From Pseudoalteromonas lipolytica (lineage in GTDB: Bacteria > Pseudomonadota > Gammaproteobacteria > Enterobacterales > Alteromonadaceae): DNA of 64,000 bases. The position numbers and the translations under genes were made by a program. Positions within the stretch are counted from its first letter, which is position 1, and each line of letters starts with the position of its first letter. The notes under the pieces are model-generated. The model ran no database searches. It was not told the DNA's origin and was given only the letters and a program-made list of their open reading frames with translations. The stretch spans positions 124,001 through 188,000 of the forward strand of contig NZ_LJTC01000007.1 of assembly GCF_001306915.1 (NCBI RefSeq), in the 5' to 3' direction. Positions 52,093 to 60,476 of the stretch are shown one piece after another.

Positions 52093-54717
52093 ATGAATAA
52101 ACAAAGCCAGTTGACTCTCAGCACTCAGCTTAATCTAGACCCAAAAGCAATCAGCAGTGCACTACAGCAATCACCTAATGATGCCTTGAAAATGCTGGCT
52201 GAGCAGAGCCTAACTGCTCGTAATATTGTGGTTGGTAAGCACAGTGTGCAAATGGACGTGCTAATCAATAACTCATGGCAAACACTGCGCTTATCAACAG
52301 AGCAAGAAAACCTCAAAACTGAGCGCTTTTTAGCGGCCAATATTCAATTAAGTAGTGATGGTAAACAGCTGACTATCACACCAGCACCACTGACGATTAC
52401 ACTTGGCAAAAGCCAGCAATTACAAGCACTACTGAACTTGCTAACGCAAGGGAGTGCAAATACAAATATGCCGCACCCTGCTCAGATTGCGCCAAGTAAA
52501 CCTTTACTACAACTACCGGCATTAAAAGCTGAGTTTGCTCTTAATAATAGTCTCGCTGCTCTTTTAAAAGCTGAAGCACCACTTAAAGCCATTTTGCTGC
52601 CTGCTACCAACCAACAAAATAGCTTTAATTTAAACATTATTAATCGCTTTGGGGATTCTCTCCATCAGCAAAGTGTTAGCCAACAAAAAATAGCTGAGTT
52701 GGTGGCTAAGCTAACCCCTGAAATGAATTTGAAATTAGCAGGGCAACAAGTACAGTTAAGCGTTGCAAACAAGCAAAGTAATGAATTAACTTTACCGCTA
52801 CCTACAATATCGCCAAAACAAGCTAAGCAAATTCAAGCGCAGTGGCAATTTCATCCTCATGCATTAAAACTAACCCCCCAGCAAGTTAAAAATACTGTTG
52901 AACTTATAAATAAAGCGCCTGTGCAACAAATACTGTTAAAGAACTCGCTGTCAGAGACATTCAATCAAGCATTAAAAAGCCAAGCTGTTGAACCTAAGAG
53001 TACGTTGTTAGCGCCATCGAGCAGCTCAAATTCCCCCATTAGCTCTTGGCTAAAAGACAGTTTTGCTGATTTAAAAACGCGTATTAGTGATGCAGTGCGC
53101 TATTTTGAAAAGCTCCCTGCTACCACCAAAGCGGCTGTTTACCAGTCAACGCATCAGCTGATTGAAAGCAAAAATACGATTAGCCAACTGGGCTTTAATG
53201 CCAATAAAATCAATATAGTAAAGCTTGCCGCTGCTCAACAAAGCGCGCCCCAACACACTGCGCTCCAAGTAGCGCAAAAACCCAGTGGGCCAGTTACAGC
53301 TAATACGCCACCACCTGTGGCTAAACAAACAGAGCCATTAACCGAAAGTCAGCCTGCAAAGCAAGTTAGTTTACCCGTGAGCTATAACAAGGCAGCACCT
53401 TTAATACAGTTACTGCAACGGATAAAAGTCAGTTTAGAGCCGCTTGTTAGCGCACAAAATCAAGCGACTCAGTTGGCTACAAACCATAGCAAAGAACAAC
53501 TCCCTGTATTGAGCTTAGACAATGCTATGCAAAAAGCACCTGCAGACAACAAGTCAATTAACAGTTCTGTTAATACTCTAAACTCTGACAAAGCAACATC
53601 TGAACAGCTTGCCCCAGTTAAAAGTAGCCTCGCTAATTCAGTACTGAAAAATATGAGTGAGCAAACTAAACAGCATAACTTCGTGACTCGAGCACCCAAT
53701 GAGCAAACCGTAGGGTTACAAAAAGTTGTTCAACAGCAAACTCAATTACACGCCCCCTTCTTAGCAACAAAAGAGCCGAACTTGAGTCAGCCATTATTGC
53801 CGATAAGGCCAATCGAAGCCGCGTTGATTGCTAAGCTATTACCGCTCCCTGAAAGTAAACCGTTAGCAAGTATGCCTCTGCCAGTGCAATTAACAGAGAA
53901 ACTTGTAGCCCTGAGTGAGCAAAACACATCGCCTTCGGTAGATTTAAACAGGCTCGTTAATCAAGCATTTAATCGCATGATCTCGAGTCAAAACATGCAC
54001 CCTACAACGATTGAACGAGAGCTTTTAAGTATCCTCAGGCCAACAGCACTGCCTAGTCAAACTCAGCAGGCAAGCTTCAGCCAAGGGTTAGAACAACTAG
54101 CAGTGGCTTCACTTGCCGCGCCAATTATTAATCAAGCACCAACCAACCTTAGTTTTAATAATCAAACTGGTCTTGATGCCTTACTGCAAGTGTTAGTGCC
54201 CAACTTTAAAGCCGTTAACGGCAATAAATTACTCGAGCAACTACAGCAGCCTGCGATGCAAGCCATGGCGGCTGAAGCCTCGCAACTGAAAAACACTCTA
54301 GCTCAGGTGCAAACAACGCCCATCAATCAGCAACAAGATAACAGTGCTTTAGCGCAGTTTTTCTTACCGATGAAATTACCTCCTGAAACAGGGCAAACAG
54401 AAATCAGCTTAGGACAATATAAAAAGCCAAGTAAAAATAAACTCGAAGCAAAGAATGTCTGGTTTGTGCGATTGAACTTTGATTATGCTCAGCTTGGCAA
54501 GTTACAAATTACCGCGGAGGTGATGGATAAAGCAGTTGATTGCCAATTGCTCGCTTCTTCACAAGAAGTGACAGCGCTTGCTCATCCGCATTTAGAAACG
54601 CTGCGCCATAAATTAGCAGGCCATGGTTTAAATGTAGGTGAGTTAAACTTGCAACAAGGGACATCAAACCACCAAGCTTTTTATAAATCCCATGCGATTA
54701 TTAACATTAAGGTGTAA
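52093..54717 (+). CDS. FliK-like flagellar hook-length control domain protein
   Basis: An 874-residue Gln/Ala/Leu-rich protein without membrane helices. The long N-terminal part (1-770) is low-complexity and probably extended, as in rulers. The C-terminal 110 residues (NVWFVRLNFDYAQLGKLQITAEVMD ... HLETLRHKLAGHGLNVGELNLQQG) match the Flg_hook domain of FliK. It precedes the FlhB-like gene by five bases. No other hook-basal-body gene is here, so it may be a second FliK-type protein rather than the main one. Confidence 0.75.
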   Translation: MNKQSQLTLSTQLNLDPKAISSALQQSPNDALKMLAEQSLTARNIVVGKHSVQMDVLINNSWQTLRLSTEQENLKTERFLAANIQLSSDGKQLTITPAPLTITLGKSQQLQALLNLLTQGSANTNMPHPAQIAPSKPLLQLPALKAEFALNNSLAALLKAEAPLKAILLPATNQQNSFNLNIINRFGDSLHQQSVSQQKIAELVAKLTPEMNLKLAGQQVQLSVANKQSNELTLPLPTISPKQAKQIQAQWQFHPHALKLTPQQVKNTVELINKAPVQQILLKNSLSETFNQALKSQAVEPKSTLLAPSSSSNSPISSWLKDSFADLKTRISDAVRYFEKLPATTKAAVYQSTHQLIESKNTISQLGFNANKINIVKLAAAQQSAPQHTALQVAQKPSGPVTANTPPPVAKQTEPLTESQPAKQVSLPVSYNKAAPLIQLLQRIKVSLEPLVSAQNQATQLATNHSKEQLPVLSLDNAMQKAPADNKSINSSVNTLNSDKATSEQLAPVKSSLANSVLKNMSEQTKQHNFVTRAPNEQTVGLQKVVQQQTQLHAPFLATKEPNLSQPLLPIRPIEAALIAKLLPLPESKPLASMPLPVQLTEKLVALSEQNTSPSVDLNRLVNQAFNRMISSQNMHPTTIERELLSILRPTALPSQTQQASFSQGLEQLAVASLAAPIINQAPTNLSFNNQTGLDALLQVLVPNFKAVNGNKLLEQLQQPAMQAMAAEASQLKNTLAQVQTTPINQQQDNSALAQFFLPMKLPPETGQTEISLGQYKKPSKNKLEAKNVWFVRLNFDYAQLGKLQITAEVMDKAVDCQLLASSQEVTALAHPHLETLRHKLAGHGLNVGELNLQQGTSNHQAFYKSHAIINIKV

Positions 54718-54722
54718 TTTTT

Positions 54723-55031
54723 ATGAGTGAACAAGCGGTGCATAAATCAGCAATTGGCTTACTCTACGAAGCGGGTAGCTCACCACGAGTAACCAGTAAA
54801 GGCTTTGGTGAATTGGCTGAAGAAATCGTCAAACTTGCTGAGCAAAAAGGCATTTTGATACACCAAGATGCGGACTTAGCTCAAACCTTATCGCATCTTG
54901 AGCTAGGTGAAGAAATCCCGAAAGAGCTCTATTATGTTATTGCTGAATTAATTGCTTTTTCGTACGTATTGCGTGGTAAGTTTCCACCGGGTTGGCAAGA
55001 CTTTCAAGGTAAGCTCAACATCAAAGCTTAG
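54723..55031 (+). CDS. FlhB C-terminal-domain homologue (FhlB/FlhX-like)
   Basis: A 102-residue cytoplasmic protein that matches only the C-terminal half of the export switch protein FlhB: SAIGLLYEAGSSPRVTSKGFGELAEEIVKLAEQKGILIHQDADLAQTLSHLELGEEIPKELYYVIAEL. It lacks the NPTH cleavage motif and all membrane helices. Pairing with the FliK-like gene is striking because FliK controls switching through this FlhB domain. Confidence 0.85.
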   Translation: MSEQAVHKSAIGLLYEAGSSPRVTSKGFGELAEEIVKLAEQKGILIHQDADLAQTLSHLELGEEIPKELYYVIAELIAFSYVLRGKFPPGWQDFQGKLNIKA

Positions 55032-55038
55032 CTCAAAT

Positions 55039-55065
55039 AAAAAAGCGCCTATTCGGCGCCTTTTT
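55039..55065. terminator. Terminator overlapping convergent gene end
   Basis: GCGCC, loop TATTC, GGCGC, with A-run before and T-run after. It lies just beyond the FlhB-like stop, and its right arm encodes the last codons of the convergent DUF2802 gene. Confidence 0.75.
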
Positions 55066-55453
55066 GTTTATGAAGTGACATGAGTAGCTCAGCTTCGGCT
55101 CTGGGTAATTCGCATTCACGAATTATTTCTTCTAAATCAGCGCCTAGCTCAACCATTTTAACCGCTCGCGAATAAATTTTCGCATTCGGATCATCATATT
55201 TTTGTGCATCTTGTAGCTGTTCAAGCTCTTTACTTTTTTCTTCAACAGCAACAACACGTTTGCCAATACTTAGCATGCCAGCTCGCATTTCAGCCACTTC
55301 GCTACGTAAAATACTCAATTGCTGTTGAGCTTCTTGTAACTGTTTTTGCTTAGCTTGAATCGCCGCCGCTTGCTTATTGTTATTGACAAAAATAAGCCCC
55401 AAACACACTAATACAAGTAAGATTGAGGCACCAAACAAAGAGTATAACAGCAT
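55049..55453 (-). CDS. DUF2802 protein, coiled-coil, end of che operon
   Basis: A 134-residue protein with an N-terminal transmembrane helix (about 5-24) and a coiled coil at 30-85 (AKQKQLQEAQQQLSILRSEVAEMRAGM). The C-terminal 45 residues (DPNAKIYSRAVKMVELGADLEEIIRECELPRAEAELLMSLHKQ) form a helix-turn-helix-like DUF2802 domain. It follows cheW in Vibrio, Shewanella and Pseudomonas too. Its role in chemotaxis is not established. Confidence 0.85.
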   Translation of the reverse strand: MLLYSLFGASILLVLVCLGLIFVNNNKQAAAIQAKQKQLQEAQQQLSILRSEVAEMRAGMLSIGKRVVAVEEKSKELEQLQDAQKYDDPNAKIYSRAVKMVELGADLEEIIRECELPRAEAELLMSLHKQKGAE

Positions 55454-55468
55454 ATAATTTCCAAACGC

Positions 55469-55966
55469 TTATAGTGCGCTTAGCTCGTCCCACTCATCGT
55501 CATTTAATAATTTATTAAGATCAACCAAGATCAGTAACTCACCATCACGGTTAGATACACCTTGGATAAACTTAGCACTTTCTTCTGTGCCAATATTTGG
55601 CGCACTGTCAATTTCAGAGCTACGTAGGTAAACCACTTCAGCAACACTGTCGACTAAAATACCAATCACTTGCTTTTCAGCTTCAATGATAACGATACGA
55701 GAGTTATCAGTAACCTCAGCACCCATTAAACCAAAACGTGCACGCGTGTCGATCACAGTAACAACATTACCACGTAAGTTAATAATACCTAACACATAAG
55801 AAGGCGCACCTGGCACAGGAGCAATTTCGGTATAGCGAAGTACTTCTTGTACTTGCATTACGTTAATGCCGTACGTTTCTTCTTCAAGTTTAAAGGTTAC
55901 CCACTGTAACACTTCATCGTTGCTATCAGCGTTTTTATTTGCTGACAGTAGTCTTTCTTCACTCAT
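55469..55966 (-). CDS. cheW: Chemotaxis coupling protein CheW
   Basis: A 165-residue CheW protein that links receptors to CheA. The fold is complete: VTFKLEEETYGINVMQVQEVLRY, NLRGNVVTVIDTRARFGL, VGILVDSVAEV and ILVDLNKLL. An N-terminal 18-residue extension precedes the core. It is the second-to-last gene in the che operon. Confidence 0.95.
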   Translation of the reverse strand: MSEERLLSANKNADSNDEVLQWVTFKLEEETYGINVMQVQEVLRYTEIAPVPGAPSYVLGIINLRGNVVTVIDTRARFGLMGAEVTDNSRIVIIEAEKQVIGILVDSVAEVVYLRSSEIDSAPNIGTEESAKFIQGVSNRDGELLILVDLNKLLNDDEWDELSAL

Positions 55967-55987
55967 GCTATTACTCCGTAAAAATAG

Positions 55988-56746
55988 TTACTGCTCACGG
56001 CTGTCTAAGCCCTGCTCTAGCAATTGATTTAAATTTTCAACGTCAATCAAGGCGCACATTTTCTCTTTGATAACACCTGCAAGCCAAGGCCGCTTACCTG
56101 ATTTTGCTCGCCATTTTACATCTTCTTTACGAAGCGTAATATTATTTACGAGCTTTTCTGCCAATAATCCCCATTGACTGTCACCTAAGGTGATTAAATA
56201 CTGATAATCTAATGAGTGTTCTAATTTTTCATCATACTTTTCTGGCATAACCCAACGTGCAGTATCAACAACATTTAGTTTTTCTTCACGGTTTAGCATG
56301 ACACCTTTAAACCATTTTGGTTTACCAAATAATTGGTTAACCTCTGCCAGCTGATGAATTCCCCCTAATGCTTTTAACGGTACAGCAAGGGTTAACCCTG
56401 CAACCTCAAAGAATAATGCCTGAAATTCACCATCAAAATAGTCTTCTTGACGATCAGACGAGGTTTTTGCAACCAGTTCAGCTTTAGGTTCTGCGACTAT
56501 ATCTTTGATATTAGCTTGGTTCTCGGTTTTCTCAAGCTCTTTAGTCGGTTCTGGGGGTGGTAAAACAGGTTCTGGAGTAGGCTGAACGTCTGTCAGCTTT
56601 TCTTCTGTCTTAGTTTCAGGCTCTTTAACCTGCTCCAGCAGCTTTGCGACTGGCTCAAGATTTTGGTCTGTAGGCTCATCTTCACACAACAAAGCGCCCA
56701 AATATTGGGTCATCACTTTTTCATTGGCAAATAAATGCTTACTCAT
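55988..56746 (-). CDS. parP: CheW-like array protein ParP
   Basis: A 252-residue protein. Residues 1-105 are an acidic, Pro/Glu-rich linker (EPETKTEEKLTDVQPTPEPVLPPPEP). Residues about 108-245 are a CheW-like domain (FEVAGLTLAVPLKALGGIHQLAEVNQLFGKPKWFKGVM), equivalent to the AIF domain of Vibrio ParP, which tethers CheA to ParC. The position directly after parC and before cheW agrees. Confidence 0.88.
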   Translation of the reverse strand: MSKHLFANEKVMTQYLGALLCEDEPTDQNLEPVAKLLEQVKEPETKTEEKLTDVQPTPEPVLPPPEPTKELEKTENQANIKDIVAEPKAELVAKTSSDRQEDYFDGEFQALFFEVAGLTLAVPLKALGGIHQLAEVNQLFGKPKWFKGVMLNREEKLNVVDTARWVMPEKYDEKLEHSLDYQYLITLGDSQWGLLAEKLVNNITLRKEDVKWRAKSGKRPWLAGVIKEKMCALIDVENLNQLLEQGLDSREQ

Positions 56747-56748
56747 CT

Positions 56749-57519
56749 TTAACCTTGTGCAACTAAGTAATCAAGCAGGGCGCGATAGGCAAAAACGCCA
56801 CGCGAACGCGGGCAAAATTGAATCGGCACTTGCTGTGCTAAACTAGCATCTCTAAACTTTGTATCGACAGGAACCACGCCTGACCATACTTTATCTTTGT
56901 AATTATCCTGCAGAGTCTTGTAAGCTTCAAGTGATGCTTTAGTACGTTTATCGTACATTGTAGGAATAATTGTATATTGGTACTGTTTTGCTTGCGATGT
57001 TTGCATCAGCTCCATGGTGCGCATCATACGATCAAGCCCTTTTAAAGCCAAAAATTCTGTTTGTACTGGCACTAAAATTCGCTCACTGGCTGCAAGTGCA
57101 TTGACCATCAAAACCCCTAAAACAGGCGGGCAATCAATAATTGCATAGTCATAATGGTCGCTAATTTTGGCAAGCGCTTTTTTTAGTATTAAGCCCATGC
57201 CATTTTTATTGCCCATGCTTCTATCAAGCGTCGCGATTGCCATCGTCGCAGGTAAGATATCTAGGTTTTCAAGTGTTGATGGACATAGAGCCTGCAAAAT
57301 TTCTTCACTGGCCATGCTGTTACCACGCGCGAAAATATCATACACGCTGACTTCTAAGTCTTCTGAATCTATACCAAAATAATAAGTCAATGATGCATGC
57401 GGATCGGTGTCAATAAGTAACACGCGTTTTCCTTGTAAAGCGAGAATACCAGCAAGGCTAACGGCTGTTGTTGTTTTCCCTACCCCACCTTTTTGATTCG
57501 CTACGGTCCAAACTTTCAC
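56749..57519 (-). CDS. parC: ParA-family ATPase ParC (chemotaxis array positioning)
   Basis: A 256-residue ParA/MinD-type ATPase with the deviant Walker A KGGVGKTTTAVS at about 10-21 and YAIIDCPPVLGVL as Walker B. No parB or parS is nearby, and context (cheB, mot, parP, cheW) indicates Vibrio-type ParC, which places and partitions chemotaxis arrays at the cell pole. The gene is separated by two bases from parP. Confidence 0.9.
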   Translation of the reverse strand: MKVWTVANQKGGVGKTTTAVSLAGILALQGKRVLLIDTDPHASLTYYFGIDSEDLEVSVYDIFARGNSMASEEILQALCPSTLENLDILPATMAIATLDRSMGNKNGMGLILKKALAKISDHYDYAIIDCPPVLGVLMVNALAASERILVPVQTEFLALKGLDRMMRTMELMQTSQAKQYQYTIIPTMYDKRTKASLEAYKTLQDNYKDKVWSGVVPVDTKFRDASLAQQVPIQFCPRSRGVFAYRALLDYLVAQG

Positions 57520-57530
57520 ATCACACCTTA

Positions 57531-58490
57531 TTATTGTTCATTGCGCGTGGTAATCCTAATTCCACCATGTGGTAATTGAATCACTTTAATGCTGTTATCA
57601 TCGCTTGGCAACTCAATTTCTGTCGTCTGTTGCGGTTGGTTTTGTGACTCTTGTTCAGTATTTTCTGGCTCTTTTGGCGGTAAACCATATTTAGACAATG
57701 CAACAACCACTTTGCGGTTTTCTGCGCGTCCTTGCTCAGTGTCATTACTTGCGAAAGGTGAATATTGCCCGTAACCTTCAATAGCCATACGCGCAGGGTT
57801 AATACCTAAACTCTCAAGCTCAACTAGGACAGATGTCGCCCTCGCTACAGATAGCTCCCAGTTAGAGCGAAACATCTCATTACGAATACCTTCGTTATCG
57901 GTATAACCACGCACACGAATGTAATTATCAACTGGTGCAATAATATCTTTCACTAAACTAACAACTTGTTTTGCACGCTGCTGTGCAACAGCACTGCCCG
58001 ATGAAAACAACATACCAGAGCTTAATTCAATGATGAGCCAATCTTGATGAAGCTCTAAACTTGCTTCGCCATCACGAATTTCATCAATGAGCGCAGACTG
58101 TAATTTAGTAAGTAAGCTGTCGAGAGGCTTGCCGAGATGTTTTTTCTCAATATTGCTGGTTTCGCTTTGCCCATCGAGTAATTCAGGGCCTTGCTCATCT
58201 TTACGAATGCTCTCACCGTATAGAATGTCGTTCTCAGGGCTGACTCTGTCAGTTAGTATGCCTGTGCCGTTAACCCCAGTGCCAACCTGTTGTTGCTGAC
58301 GAGCAGACTTTTCAAACACCTGCTCTAGTGAATCTGAGAGAATTTGAAAATCTTCATTTTTACTAATTGCGATCGCATACATGACCACAAAAAAAGCAAA
58401 CATGATGGTCATGTAATCGGCATAAGAGACAAGCCAGCGTTCAGTATGTTGGTTTTTTGACGTGTTATGACGCAGACGACGGCGCATCAT
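57531..58490 (-). CDS. Flagellar motor protein MotB/MotD family
   Basis: A 319-residue stator protein. The single transmembrane helix (about 24-43, SYADYMTIMFAFFVVMYAIAI) contains the ion-coupling Asp25. The OmpA-like peptidoglycan-binding domain spans about 150-270 (RVRGYTDNEG ... NWELSVARATSVLVEL). The C-terminus is Gln/Glu-rich. It pairs with the MotA-type gene upstream. Location in the che operon is that of Pseudomonas MotCD. Confidence 0.9.
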   Translation of the reverse strand: MMRRRLRHNTSKNQHTERWLVSYADYMTIMFAFFVVMYAIAISKNEDFQILSDSLEQVFEKSARQQQQVGTGVNGTGILTDRVSPENDILYGESIRKDEQGPELLDGQSETSNIEKKHLGKPLDSLLTKLQSALIDEIRDGEASLELHQDWLIIELSSGMLFSSGSAVAQQRAKQVVSLVKDIIAPVDNYIRVRGYTDNEGIRNEMFRSNWELSVARATSVLVELESLGINPARMAIEGYGQYSPFASNDTEQGRAENRKVVVALSKYGLPPKEPENTEQESQNQPQQTTEIELPSDDNSIKVIQLPHGGIRITTRNEQ

Positions 58491-58496
58491 AATAAA

Positions 58497-59261
58497 TTAC
58501 TCGTCAACTAAGCTTGGGCGCTCTACACGGTACGCCTCAAGTTTTAGTTCGATATTTAGTGGGCTTTCACCTTGCGAAATAGCAATAATGCCTTCAGCAA
58601 GTAGTTCATGATACAGCATTTTTTGCTCAACTTGCTGCTTAAGTTTATTCGCCATTGGCAAGAATAATAAGTTAGCTAAACCAACACCGTAAATAGTAGC
58701 GATAAACGCAGTAGCCACACCGGCACCCAGTTTTTCAGGATCCGTTATAAATTGCATAGCCTGAATCAAACCGAGTACTGCACCTAAAATACCGATTGTA
58801 GGGCTATAACCGCCCATAGCTTCATAAACTCGACTTACCTCGAGTAAGCGTTCGCGTTCAAGCATTAAATCAATTTCAAGCGTATCTCTAAGCTTTTGCT
58901 CATCAATCCCATCAACAAGTAGACTCAAGCCCTTTGCCGCATACGGGTCTGAGTGCGACAGCGCTTCCGACTCAAGGGCTAAGTAACCTTCTTGACGTGC
59001 TTTATGTGACCAACGCTTTACTTGCTCGATGGCTGCATCAATATCGTGATACGGCGGAAAAAACACCCAATGACTGATCTTAAGTGTTTTAGTAAAAACA
59101 CTTGCTGGGGTCTGAAGCATGACAGCCCCAAGCGTACCACCAAGCACGATGATAAGCGCAGGACCATTAAACAGTGCAGAAACAACCCCGCCCTCTAATG
59201 CATAACCAAAGGCGATGGCACTTACTGCGACAATTAAGCCAAGGAAAGACAGTTTATCCAC
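58497..59261 (-). CDS. Flagellar motor protein MotA/MotC family
   Basis: A stator protein of about 254 residues with four transmembrane helices; [16 protein letters not shown] and [25 protein letters not shown] are the MotA/PomA signature. The start is probably GTG at 59261 ([10 protein letters not shown]), giving an eight-base overlap with the cheB stop; GTG at 59273 is an alternative. The ion (proton or sodium) cannot be decided by eye. With the MotB-type partner it forms one stator set. Confidence 0.88.
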   Translation of the reverse strand: MDKLSFLGLIVAVSAIAFGYALEGGVVSALFNGPALIIVLGGTLGAVMLQTPASVFTKTLKISHWVFFPPYHDIDAAIEQVKRWSHKARQEGYLALESEALSHSDPYAAKGLSLLVDGIDEQKLRDTLEIDLMLERERLLEVSRVYEAMGGYSPTIGILGAVLGLIQAMQFITDPEKLGAGVATAFIATIYGVGLANLLFLPMANKLKQQVEQKMLYHELLAEGIIAISQGESPLNIELKLEAYRVERPSLVDE

Positions 59262-60414
59262 AACCAGTCTCACGCGTTAAACGATTCGCAACATCTGCAA
59301 GCGCTAAGCTTTCACTCGCCAAGCCGGCATTAGCAACAGCTTGTGGCATACCATACACCACACTGGTTTTTTCATCTTGCGCCCAAATAGTCGCACCGAC
59401 TTGCTTAAGCATACGCGCACCATCACGGCCATCTGCGCCCATGCCCGTTAATACTACAGCTAGCACATCACCGCCGAAGGTTTTTGCAGCACTTGCAAAA
59501 GTCACATCAACACTCGGCTTGTAAGTAATACGCGGACTATCGTCTTCAAATACTCGCAGAGTGCGAGAACCACCACGCCCCTCTATTAGCATTTGTTGGC
59601 CACCTGGCGCTAAGTAAGCGGTGCCAGGCACTAAACGGTCACCATTTTGCGCTTCTTTAACATTGATTTTGCATAAGCCATTTAGCCTTGCAGCAAAAGC
59701 TGGCGTAAACGCAGCTGGCATATGCTGAATAAGCAAAATAGGATGTGGGAAATTAGCTGGCAGCTGAGTCAAAATTGTTTGAAGCGCCACAGGTCCACCG
59801 GTTGATGTACCGATAGCAACCAATTGATATTTCTTGCCCGAAGCGCGAATATTACTCGTATTCGATGACGATGCAGCCGGCGAACTTGCAGCAGCAGGAC
59901 GGCTAAAACTGCGATCAGGCTGGACAATACCGTTACTGCTTGTAGCGCCACTACTTCTTAGTGTAGGAGTCGGAGTTGATCTCGAAATAGGTGCTGGGCG
60001 CGAGAAACGAGAAATGCGACGGCGACCAATTTCTTTTACTTTATTTTGTAAAAGCGCGATTGCATCTTCATTATTGCGTGCAATGTCTTCGAACTTTTTC
60101 GGTAAAAAATCAAGGGCCCCAGCATCCAATGCATCTAGGGTTGCTGTTGCGCCATCACGGGTGAGTGATGAGAACATTAAAATAGGAGTCGGTGTTGCTG
60201 CCATTATTTCTTTCACGGCACTAATGCCATCAAGAACCGGCATTTCAACATCCATAGTAATTACATCAGGTTTTAATTCACGGGCTTTATCGACCGCTTC
60301 ACGACCGTTTACGGCAAAACCAATTACTTGAATATTGCTGTCTTGCTCTAAAATTTCGCTGACTCTGCGGCGAAAAAAGCTTGAATCATCAACAACTAAT
60401 ACTTTGACTGCCAT
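59254..60414 (-). CDS. cheB: Protein-glutamate methylesterase CheB
   Basis: A protein of about 386 residues. The receiver domain has [11 protein letters not shown] with the acceptor Asp. The methylesterase domain (about 195-385) holds the catalytic Ser in [11 protein letters not shown], His in [11 protein letters not shown] and Asp in [11 protein letters not shown] Ser/Pro-rich linker separates them. The ATG at 60414 follows AGAGAG; a GTG two codons upstream is possible. It demethylates chemoreceptors under CheA control. Confidence 0.95.
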   Translation of the reverse strand: MAVKVLVVDDSSFFRRRVSEILEQDSNIQVIGFAVNGREAVDKARELKPDVITMDVEMPVLDGISAVKEIMAATPTPILMFSSLTRDGATATLDALDAGALDFLPKKFEDIARNNEDAIALLQNKVKEIGRRRISRFSRPAPISRSTPTPTLRSSGATSSNGIVQPDRSFSRPAAASSPAASSSNTSNIRASGKKYQLVAIGTSTGGPVALQTILTQLPANFPHPILLIQHMPAAFTPAFAARLNGLCKINVKEAQNGDRLVPGTAYLAPGGQQMLIEGRGGSRTLRVFEDDSPRITYKPSVDVTFASAAKTFGGDVLAVVLTGMGADGRDGARMLKQVGATIWAQDEKTSVVYGMPQAVANAGLASESLALADVANRLTRETGCG

Positions 60415-60476
60415 TGGCACTCTCTTGTTTTATATCACTTAAAGTGCAGTTAAACGCTGCACTTTATTATTTATTA

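Noticed and set aside
56749-57519. Chromosome or plasmid ParA partition system
   Set aside because: No parB or parS nearby; neighbours show it is the chemotaxis-array ParC.
59834-60331. 165-codon plus-strand frame opposite cheB
   Set aside because: Antisense shadow of cheB with no start signal and no recognisable domain.
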